Positions 15,636 to 22,886 of a stretch of DNA of 52,439 nt are shown here, piece after piece. Under the pieces are notes generated by a model. That model worked only from the letters and a program-made list of their open reading frames with translations. It made no database searches and had not been told where the DNA came from. Where the stretch lies: the NCBI GenBank assembly GCA_910575775.1, contig CAJTEY010000028.1, forward strand, positions 1 through 52,439, read 5' to 3'. Numbering within the stretch: position 1 is the stretch's first letter; each line of letters starts with the position of its first letter. Origin of the DNA: Lachnospiraceae bacterium (GTDB taxonomy: Bacteria > Bacillota > Clostridia > Lachnospirales > Lachnospiraceae). The translations under genes were made by a program, and so were the position numbers.

Positions 15636-17147
15636 CTACCTCAATCGTCTCTTATCAGATATTTTCACCAATAGTGTTTCCCACCCTCTGGCTGACAGCA
15701 AAATCATTATTGGCAAAAACGGCAGAAGATACCGGCTATTACACTCCCATATCGTAAGAAAAATACCTACGCCTATCATCGTATACCGCAGTATAATATA
15801 TTTCCGGCTATTTGCCTCATCCATCAAAGAATAAACGCCCTCAAAGAACATTCCAAAAATCATCAGAATATGAAAAAACCACGTATAAGGCAGAACAATC
15901 CAATGTAAATCTTCACCCACCCCAAACAGCCTTTCCCATAAACTGTCCTCATGAATTGGTTTTCTATGACAATAATCGTCTCCGGCCAAGCAGCTGTTTC
16001 CCCATGTTCTTGAAAGTTTCGTATAAAAAAGATGATTCAGTGTTCCTCTCATCCCATAATCTATAATTCTCTGTTTCAGTTGCTGTATCTCTGCCGTTCT
16101 CTTTTCTTCATAGTTTCCGGCTGCCATCGAAAAATCAACATCTTCCTGTAAGTATCCCCCATAATGGTTCATTCCCATCATGATCCAGTGCGTCCAAGGA
16201 AACTCAAGCTGGTAAGCCAGTTCATCTGTAACAGACAGCTCCCTTTCTATCAGAGCATCCGTTATTTTAGTTCCCGCTCCCCATAATGCAAAACAACCTA
16301 TTAGTACAAAGATAATCTTTCTATAGTCATTACAATCCAGAATGCTGTCTAAAATCATAGCAATCACCACGATAAAGCACAGTATCTTTATATGGAAAAT
16401 AAATACAGACAATACTATAAGCAATAAACCAAACAGGATGCAGTGTCCTTTTCTTTTTACCCCCCCCCCTTTCATTTTTAAATAAATATACGTTAACAAA
16501 ATTACCATCATTAAACTGACTGTATCTGTATATGCAAATTGCGCGTATAAATAAAACGGAAGGCATATGATACCTATCACACCGACTAAAAATGCCCGGC
16601 CTTCACTAAAGAGCAGTCTGGCTGTCTGATACACCAGTAAAAGTGTTATTTGCATAAAAAAGATACTCAAAAGAATTGCTGCCGTATAAAATGTTCCTTC
16701 CTTTACTACAGGAATTATCCACTGAACAAGTTTGAAATATACTGTCAAACAAAGCAGCCACGCTTGATTATTAGGATACCTGCTATAATATTCCATAGCT
16801 TCCCATTCCCCAGTTAATACCTTAGTCACCGCAGTTGAAATCAGTTTTCCCCAATCCCAAGTGAAATTTTCGCGAAGCTTAACCGTCATAACAACCATTA
16901 AGACTGCCGAAAAAAACTGAAGTCCACACCAAATCGGAACCTTGTATTTCATCAGTATTTTATCCACCCGCGAATCCATCTTTTTATCTTTATATTTCCT
17001 ATACAAGAACCATAAAATATATAATACAGGAAACAGGAAAACCGCCGCCAGATACGATTCAGAAATCATATTTTTCAATGCCACTATACAAACCAGATAG
17101 AAAAACAGTACAAATATCCAGTTTCCTAATCGAATTAATTTAGACAT
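15636..17147 (-). CDS. GT-C-like membrane glycosyltransferase with in-frame G-tract
   Basis: A 503-residue protein with about eleven to twelve membrane helices and a C-terminal extracytoplasmic region. The first outer loop (ENFTWDWGKLISTAVTKVL, then YYSRYPNNQAWLL) has the acidic and RYPNN-type features common to PMT/ArnT-like (GT39) enzymes that take sugars from polyprenyl phosphate. A cytoplasmic loop near residue 220 reads KMKGGGVKRKG and is encoded by a 10-G tract, in frame. A likely role is glycosylation of the exported polymer. Start at 17147 has GAGGAGG nine bases upstream. It lies 30 bases before YfhO in the same operon. Confidence 0.75.
   Translation of the reverse strand: MSKLIRLGNWIFVLFFYLVCIVALKNMISESYLAAVFLFPVLYILWFLYRKYKDKKMDSRVDKILMKYKVPIWCGLQFFSAVLMVVMTVKLRENFTWDWGKLISTAVTKVLTGEWEAMEYYSRYPNNQAWLLCLTVYFKLVQWIIPVVKEGTFYTAAILLSIFFMQITLLLVYQTARLLFSEGRAFLVGVIGIICLPFYLYAQFAYTDTVSLMMVILLTYIYLKMKGGGVKRKGHCILFGLLLIVLSVFIFHIKILCFIVVIAMILDSILDCNDYRKIIFVLIGCFALWGAGTKITDALIERELSVTDELAYQLEFPWTHWIMMGMNHYGGYLQEDVDFSMAAGNYEEKRTAEIQQLKQRIIDYGMRGTLNHLFYTKLSRTWGNSCLAGDDYCHRKPIHEDSLWERLFGVGEDLHWIVLPYTWFFHILMIFGMFFEGVYSLMDEANSRKYIILRYTMIGVGIFLTIWECNSRYLLPFLPIMILLSARGWETLLVKISDKRRLR
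16460..16469 (-). repeat. Poly-G tract (10), in frame
   Basis: Ten Gs on the coding strand, read as GGG GGG GGG GTA in a basic cytoplasmic loop of the 503-residue GT-C-like protein. At ten bases the frame is intact (ON); 9 or 11 would truncate the protein near residue 225. Confidence 0.85.
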
Positions 17148-17174
17148 ACGTCTAACCTCCTCAGAAAATACACC

Positions 17175-17405
17175 TCACACATCTTCAAAAAACTTTGACA
17201 ACCAGTTAATCAGTTTTGTAATCAATCTGTCAATAGTTTCCCGAAATGCAACGGAAAGCAGCACCGTAATTATAATGCAGGAAATGACATATATATATTT
17301 TGTTAATGCCGTCGGTTTATCTGATAGCAAACGTGGCTGCAATATCATCATTGGCAGTCTTTGTAATATGTATAACTCAAACAGATTTGCCCCCCCCCCT
17401 CTCAA
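17175..17405 (-). CDS. C-terminal part of the upstream acyltransferase, out of frame
   Basis: After the 10-G tract this frame continues ANLFELYILQRLPMMILQ and ends with one clear membrane helix (IYVISCIIITVLLSVAF) and an amphipathic tail. This is the expected end of an acyltransferase-3 protein, whose last helices are missing from the main ORF. It would join with 9 or 12 Gs. The ATG at 17405 has no RBS, so I take it as the detached 3' part of the gene rather than a separate gene. Confidence 0.7.
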   Translation of the reverse strand: MRGGGANLFELYILQRLPMMILQPRLLSDKPTALTKYIYVISCIIITVLLSVAFRETIDRLITKLINWLSKFFEDV

Positions 17406-18249
17406 AAAAACGACTATCTATCATATATCGCATCGTAAATGTTATAACAAAAGCAAGGAAACAGAATACCCAGAGTTGATATACAACCCAACTGAAATTT
17501 TTGTAAAAATGCAATGATATAAATCCAGTTGCAAACACCAAAACAAAAAATAGCCATGACCAAAAATTTTCATTAATAAAGTGTTCAGCCTTGCCACGAT
17601 ACAAGGAAAAAAGCATTCCCCAGAAATAGCATAGAATGGTATCATACCACCAATATTCTTTTCCTAATGCGCAGACAATTGCCATATATAATAACGATAA
17701 AACAAAAATACCAAATACTGCTTTCCTATGATTCAGGCCAAATACCGTAAAAGTAATAAAAGTAAATATGTACAACCATAAAACGCAAAAAATATACCAA
17801 TTGCTGTTACCTATCGAATCCCATCCGACCAATGTCAGAATTATCTTTTTAACCCCAAATTGTGAGCCTGTTAAATAACGGTATCCAAAGTAAAAAGCAA
17901 GTGCGCTGTCAAACAGCAATAATACTTTTAAAAATCTATGTACGGGAATCTTCCTTACATAATTTTTCCCCTTCTTTTTTATGGATTCCATAATTCCATA
18001 TCCAGAATAAAACAGAAACATCGCTACAATACACTGTCCTGTCACTCTTCTGACCAGTTGATATGGAGCATCCAAATATGGATGCACAAAATCCGCATAT
18101 GTCCAAATATGTGAGAAAAAGACCATGCACAGAAAAATACCCTTTATGCTGTTCGTCATATTTACTGACATATAGTCGGTTTGATTGTCATTTGTTTTTT
18201 TCAGTCCCGTTATTGCAAATAACAATACAACCCCAAAAAGGAGAATCAT
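17377..18249 (-). CDS. Acyltransferase-3 family membrane protein, truncated by a 10-G tract
   Basis: A 290-residue open frame with about nine membrane helices, belonging to the acyltransferase-3 family. The N-terminal region has the catalytic-type histidine (GIFLCMVFFSHIWTYAD) and the following MFLFYSGYGIMESIKKKG. The frame runs into the G tract and stops after FFERGGGKSV. The remaining 68 codons, including the last helix, are open in the neighbouring frame, so the complete protein would have about 357 residues. Start at 18249 has GGGGAGG eight bases upstream and lies 25 bases after tarJ. A likely role is acylation of the teichoic-acid-like polymer or its sugars. Predicted OFF in this assembly. 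Confidence 0.8.
   Translation of the reverse strand: MILLFGVVLLFAITGLKKTNDNQTDYMSVNMTNSIKGIFLCMVFFSHIWTYADFVHPYLDAPYQLVRRVTGQCIVAMFLFYSGYGIMESIKKKGKNYVRKIPVHRFLKVLLLFDSALAFYFGYRYLTGSQFGVKKIILTLVGWDSIGNSNWYIFCVLWLYIFTFITFTVFGLNHRKAVFGIFVLSLLYMAIVCALGKEYWWYDTILCYFWGMLFSLYRGKAEHFINENFWSWLFFVLVFATGFISLHFYKNFSWVVYQLWVFCFLAFVITFTMRYMIDSRFFERGGGKSV
17390..17399 (-). repeat. Poly-G tract (10), frame-breaking
   Basis: Ten Gs on the coding strand near the 3' end of the first acyltransferase gene. At this length translation ends four codons later (KSV, TGA). Nine or twelve would read through to the conserved C-terminal part. Confidence 0.85.
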
Positions 18250-18274
18250 TCTTTTGCCTCCCCTCTATACTCAA

Positions 18275-19300
18275 TTACACGTCCCATCGCATAATCGTTT
18301 TTCCAAATGAACTGTTCAAATCATATTCAAATGCGTTTGACATATCCTGTATACTTTTTACATTCACTACACCCCCGATTAAATTCAGAAAATATTTTTT
18401 CAACCGCGGATATGTTTCATATAACTCGATCACTTTCTCAAAATCTTTTTTTCCACTACGACTGCTGCCAAATACATGTAACCCTTTTTCCAGAACCATC
18501 CGCGTATTGACAGGGACGGCGTTTTCCGATACACCCATAAGCGCAACAGATCCTTCCGGACGAATATGTTCAATAATCTGTTCTATGACACTCTGCGCAG
18601 CACTTCCGCCAACACATTCAAATGCGTGATCAAGCTTCAAATCATACGGAATATGATCCACATGAAAAGTCTGATCGGCAAAGGTAAATGTAGCAAGTTT
18701 TTCTTCATGTATCCCCATGACATATAACTGACAATTTTTATATAACTCACTGAGTATTGCAGAAAGTATATAACTCAGATTTCCATCTCCCCATATACCG
18801 ATCCGTTTTCTCCTGTCATGAGAAAATCTTTCAAATCTCATCACCGTATGAGTGCAGACAGATACCATCTCAGTAAATGCTCCCATTTCATCCGATAAAT
18901 CTGTCGGAACTCTGAGCAGCCTGCTCCTGTCTGTTTTTACATATTCCTGCATAAACCCGTCACAAGAGCTGGCTCTGAACTTACTGCTTTCCAGATAATT
19001 TTCTGCTATAACCACATCCTTTTCAGATGGCTGGTTCGGTATCAGTATGACGCTTTCTCCTGCCTGCAGTTCCCCTTTAGGGTCATACATAACCCTCCCG
19101 ACTGCCTCGTGTATCAGAGCCATCGGAAGTTTTTTCCTAAGAATATCTCCCTCTCTTTTACCTTGATAATATCGCTGGTCTGCATGACAGATAGACAGAT
19201 ATGTCGGCCGGACAAGCACATTGTTTTCCTTTAGCGTAATATCTGTAAAGCTGGCTTCTATTCTTTTGGGTGACACGAGTCTATACACTGTGTTCAGCAT
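18275..19300 (-). CDS. tarJ: TarJ-like ribulose-5-phosphate reductase
   Basis: A 341-residue zinc-type medium-chain dehydrogenase. The catalytic zinc site is visible in LSICHADQRYYQG and in LIHEAVG, and a Rossmann segment in IGIWGDGNLSYILSAIL. The alternative zinc-alcohol-dehydrogenase assignment is made specific by context: it overlaps the 3' end of the TarI-like cytidylyltransferase by 20 bases. TarJ reduces D-ribulose 5-phosphate to ribitol 5-phosphate with NADPH, and TarI activates it to CDP-ribitol, the donor for poly(ribitol phosphate) polymers. Length is typical of TarJ. The gene has no G tract and belongs to the core of the operon. Confidence 0.85.
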   Translation of the reverse strand: MLNTVYRLVSPKRIEASFTDITLKENNVLVRPTYLSICHADQRYYQGKREGDILRKKLPMALIHEAVGRVMYDPKGELQAGESVILIPNQPSEKDVVIAENYLESSKFRASSCDGFMQEYVKTDRSRLLRVPTDLSDEMGAFTEMVSVCTHTVMRFERFSHDRRKRIGIWGDGNLSYILSAILSELYKNCQLYVMGIHEEKLATFTFADQTFHVDHIPYDLKLDHAFECVGGSAAQSVIEQIIEHIRPEGSVALMGVSENAVPVNTRMVLEKGLHVFGSSRSGKKDFEKVIELYETYPRLKKYFLNLIGGVVNVKSIQDMSNAFEYDLNSSFGKTIMRWDV

Positions 19301-20006
19301 TGTCTTTTCTCCGAATCATAGCTTCCGCCACTTCAAGATCATAAGAATAAGTTATCTTTGTGTTAAATACCTCTCCCTTTACCAGATGGACCGGTTCTCC
19401 CTTCATCACAAATATTTTGGCAGCATCTGTCAGAATCTCTTTTTCCTCTGGCAACAGACTATCAAAAATATTCATTAGCTTTTCGGCTTTGAAAGATTGC
19501 GGCGTCTGGCCTTGATACATCTGCATCCGGTCCGGGATATTACTGATCACAACGCCATCACGGCTTTCAACGATTGTATCAGATGCGGCAACTACCGTAT
19601 CGCACGCGCCATATCGGATTGCGCCGTCTATATTTTCTTCAATAATCCTGTGTGTTACAAAAGGTCTTACAGAATCATGCGTCACAATTATTGTTTCATC
19701 ATTTAACTCATATGTGTTCTTTATATGTCTGATTGCATTCATGATTGTATCGTTTCTCGTGTTCCCTCCCTCAATCACTTCAATCTGCCCAGGGTCACTC
19801 AGATAACGGTTAACCAGATTCTGCGTGTGTAACATCCAGTTTTGCGGGCAGAGTACAATAATCTTTTCAAACCTGGGATTAACGCAGAACTTCTCTATTG
19901 TATGAATAATGATCGGTTTCCCATTCAACAATAAATATTGTTTGGGCTTGTCCATATTTCCCATCCTCGCACCGGTTCCTCCGGCTAAAATCACTGCATA
20001 TATCAT
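19281..20006 (-). CDS. tarI: TarI-like ribitol-5-phosphate cytidylyltransferase
   Basis: A 241-residue IspD/TarI-family nucleotidyltransferase. The N-terminal nucleotide-binding motif is AVILAGGTGARMGNMDKPKQ; further motifs are THDSVRPFVT (metal-binding Asp) and the Lys-containing GEVFNTKITYSYDLEVAEA. IspD itself is possible by fold, but the overlap with tarJ and the surrounding teichoic genes point to CDP-ribitol synthesis. The ORF extends to a TTG at 20027; the ATG at 20006, with GAGGAAAGG upstream and sitting four bases past the preceding stop codon, is the better start. Confidence 0.87.
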   Translation of the reverse strand: MIYAVILAGGTGARMGNMDKPKQYLLLNGKPIIIHTIEKFCVNPRFEKIIVLCPQNWMLHTQNLVNRYLSDPGQIEVIEGGNTRNDTIMNAIRHIKNTYELNDETIIVTHDSVRPFVTHRIIEENIDGAIRYGACDTVVAASDTIVESRDGVVISNIPDRMQMYQGQTPQSFKAEKLMNIFDSLLPEEKEILTDAAKIFVMKGEPVHLVKGEVFNTKITYSYDLEVAEAMIRRKDNAEHSV

Positions 20007-20010
20007 TTTT

Positions 20011-22842
20011 CTACCTTTCCTCAACAAGCTTTTTAATCAGATTTGCAATACGCTCCGTAGAATGGCCGTCACATGCGCCCATTGTCTTTTTTCTGAACTC
20101 AGCCAGTTTTTCCAGATTTGGGATTTTTAAATTTCTCAAAACCGCCTCTTGAAGTTCATCCTGATTAATGGCAAAATCTCCATATGTATCTTGAGGAAAT
20201 TCCAGGTAAAAATCTCTTTCATATTCCTCATAGTCAGGACAATAGAAAATAACCGGCATATTTAGTAGGCAACATTCAAATATAACCGATGAATAATCCG
20301 TAATCATGATATCCGCTACCATCATAAGTGTATTGGTGTTTTCATCTGTATTCATAATATTGGCATACTGCCCGCCATCCAGCAGATCCTTCTTTACCCT
20401 CGGATGATTTTTGATGAGCAGGATCGTATCTTTCGGTAACGAATTTGAAAAAATATCCCAGTCAATCTGCGGATCATTGGCTACTTTTATCCCTCTCTTT
20501 TCCCGAAATGTGGGGCAGTATAAAAGAATTCTTTTCCGCATATATTCCGGATGATCTTTATAAAACTGATCTTTCAGGTTTTGTATCCGCTGTGTATCGA
20601 AAAAGGCATCCGTTCTTGGCACTCCTAAAGCCTGTACCTTATCAATATCAATTCCAAAAGCCCCTGCATAATCAGCGCGAATATTTTCAGAGCTTACACA
20701 TACTATGTCATACTGACCATGTATACCCTTTTCTTTTTGGCGGTCGTTTAGCAGATAATCCAGTCCAAACTTTTTAAAGGCCCCACATGCATGCCAGATC
20801 TGTATAAGCTTTTGTTCCGGCTTCAACTCTACCCGTCCCAGATAGTCGCAATAATCATCTGTTACAATTACTTTGCTTGTGAACAAATAATATTTTATTT
20901 TCCATTGTTCCAGCTTGCTATGCTTTCCCTGCTTGGCGAACACTACTTTTTTACAATTCAGAGCATCATAAACAGCTCTGCTGTTTTCTAACAATATGTT
21001 GTTACTACGAGGGCTGAAGAAAAACACACGCCTGCGCACAATAAGATATTTCTGTATAAGATCTCTCAGAGCCCTGCCCGCCCGAGAACATTTCATCTGT
21101 AATCTTTTCTTAAAATTATTGCGGCTACTTTTTACTCTCAGTAGTTCCAGATCTCTTACAATCAGATAAAGAAACCTGGGTGTGGGTTTATTTACTCTAG
21201 ATAATAGAAATTTTTCATCAAACTCAGAATAAACACATAAATCAGACCTTTTTTTACAGCTCAAATTCTGATATAACCATTGAATATCCATAATCACAGC
21301 ATCTGAAAAAGAGAACTCTCTTTCTTGCAGCTCTGTAGCAGACAAAAGCTTATTGCCAAGTATGTTATCAAGCAAACTGATATCAAATGGAAGTTTCCTG
21401 TTTACATATCTTCCACTGTATAATACGGTATTACATTTCATATACTTTGCATTTTCATCATCTATTTTTCGAATAGGTACTGTTACAAAACCGCAATTAT
21501 TATTTATTGCTGAAAAATACATATTTTTTAAGGTATTTTCTGGAAGCAGAATATCTTCATCAATTATATTAACAAAATTGCTGCCTGCTGATTTCAAAAC
21601 CAAATTTTTATATTCGGTGACAGAATCCGCTTCAAGAATTTTTAAATTAAGCATATCTCTATACGCAGCATCCATATATTTTTCCAGTTCTCTCTGCACA
21701 AAAACTTCAAATGAAACCAAAGTTTGATTATATATGGAAAACAGGATGCTATTAATCCGCTCTGGCAAGACATTAGCTGTTATCGCAACAGTAACGAGCG
21801 GCATTTGGACAAGTTGTTTTTTGGGACAAAGTCCTTCTTCTATTGACAAATCTTTATTATTCTTTATCAGACGTTCTAATTGTCTATGAAATATTTTGTT
21901 TTTATACTCTTCAAACTTACTGATTATCTTTTCTTCCAGGCGATCATCAGCCTGCCACAACTGTCGATAAAATGCATTAATGATACTGACCACAAATTTA
22001 TAGTATAACTCTGCCATGTAATTCAATTTAATCACGGAGAATTCATTTTGTAGCCCTTCAGTCGCGCCCTCACTTCGAAGCTGCTCAGTGTAATTATCCA
22101 AACTCATATCCATGACTTTAATAATATTCTCATGCGCATATACAAAATCATCAAACAGCCCTTCTTCAGTCCGCTGTGTAACACTACGCCCTTTCCAGAG
22201 AGGACGTTTCCTGTATTCATATGCAACAACACTACAACCAGAAATTTTTTGGGCTTTTACTACACACTGCATTAGAAAAAGACCGTCTTCAGAGTATGCG
22301 ATAGGCGCGAAAGTAAGAGTATTTTCCTTAATCAGATCTTTTTTAAACAATTTATTGGCCAATGAAAGATTCCAGACTAATCCCAAATCATATTTTTCTA
22401 TTTCCTGTTTTTTTGATAACCCTTTCGTCTCTGGATAAATCCATTCTTTCGTTACAGAAAACTCTCGCATTCTCCCAACAACGATATCTGCGTCCTGTAC
22501 TTTAGCCGTTGCATACATTTTTTCCAAAACAGTGGGGCGAATCCAGTCATCGGAATCATAAAAAGCAAGGTATTCTCCTCTTGCCATTTCAATTCCCCTG
22601 TTTCTCGCCGCTGACACGCCCCTGTTTTTTTGAAAAACACATTGAAACCTCTCATCATCCGCAGCAAATTTTTTCATAATCTCCGCAGATGAATCTGGAC
22701 TTCCATCATCAATCATAATCACTTCAAATTCATCCAATGTCTGTTCTTTAAAAGACTCTAATGTTTGAGTCAGATACTCTTCCACATTGTATACTGGCAA
22801 AATGATAGAAACTTTTATTTTTGGTATTTCCATAGCGATCAC
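20011..22842 (-). CDS. GT2 glycosyltransferase fused to CDP-glycerol/ribitol phosphotransferase
   Basis: A 943-residue two-domain protein. Residues 8-230 are a GT2 glycosyltransferase (SIILPVYNVEEYL, MIDDGSPDSS, FYDSDDW). Residues 350-560 look like a second, degenerate GT2-like part. Residues 620-940 are the TagF/TarL-type polyol-phosphate transferase, with LIQIWHACGAFKKFGL, LGVPRTDAFFD, LLYCPTFR, IKNHPR and ITDYSSVIFEC. It probably builds or links the phosphopolymer backbone on the cytoplasmic face, using CDP-ribitol from TarIJ or CDP-glycerol. Start may be GTG at 22842 (GAGGGAG four bases upstream) or ATG at 22833. It sits four bases before tarI. Confidence 0.85.
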   Translation of the reverse strand: MIAMEIPKIKVSIILPVYNVEEYLTQTLESFKEQTLDEFEVIMIDDGSPDSSAEIMKKFAADDERFQCVFQKNRGVSAARNRGIEMARGEYLAFYDSDDWIRPTVLEKMYATAKVQDADIVVGRMREFSVTKEWIYPETKGLSKKQEIEKYDLGLVWNLSLANKLFKKDLIKENTLTFAPIAYSEDGLFLMQCVVKAQKISGCSVVAYEYRKRPLWKGRSVTQRTEEGLFDDFVYAHENIIKVMDMSLDNYTEQLRSEGATEGLQNEFSVIKLNYMAELYYKFVVSIINAFYRQLWQADDRLEEKIISKFEEYKNKIFHRQLERLIKNNKDLSIEEGLCPKKQLVQMPLVTVAITANVLPERINSILFSIYNQTLVSFEVFVQRELEKYMDAAYRDMLNLKILEADSVTEYKNLVLKSAGSNFVNIIDEDILLPENTLKNMYFSAINNNCGFVTVPIRKIDDENAKYMKCNTVLYSGRYVNRKLPFDISLLDNILGNKLLSATELQEREFSFSDAVIMDIQWLYQNLSCKKRSDLCVYSEFDEKFLLSRVNKPTPRFLYLIVRDLELLRVKSSRNNFKKRLQMKCSRAGRALRDLIQKYLIVRRRVFFFSPRSNNILLENSRAVYDALNCKKVVFAKQGKHSKLEQWKIKYYLFTSKVIVTDDYCDYLGRVELKPEQKLIQIWHACGAFKKFGLDYLLNDRQKEKGIHGQYDIVCVSSENIRADYAGAFGIDIDKVQALGVPRTDAFFDTQRIQNLKDQFYKDHPEYMRKRILLYCPTFREKRGIKVANDPQIDWDIFSNSLPKDTILLIKNHPRVKKDLLDGGQYANIMNTDENTNTLMMVADIMITDYSSVIFECCLLNMPVIFYCPDYEEYERDFYLEFPQDTYGDFAINQDELQEAVLRNLKIPNLEKLAEFRKKTMGACDGHSTERIANLIKKLVEER

Positions 22843-22886
22843 TATTCTCCCTCGTAGCTTTTAGCTTGCTCCTTATCCTAATATTC

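Noticed and set aside
17390..17405. Separate small gene starting at 17405
   Set aside because: The ATG is an out-of-frame read of the upstream gene and has no RBS; the useful part is the detached end of the acyltransferase.
18275..19300. Ordinary alcohol dehydrogenase or sorbitol dehydrogenase
   Set aside because: The overlap with a TarI-like gene and the surrounding teichoic genes make TarJ the better reading.
19281..20006. IspD of the isoprenoid pathway
   Set aside because: Same fold, but no isoprenoid genes are near, while tarJ overlaps it.
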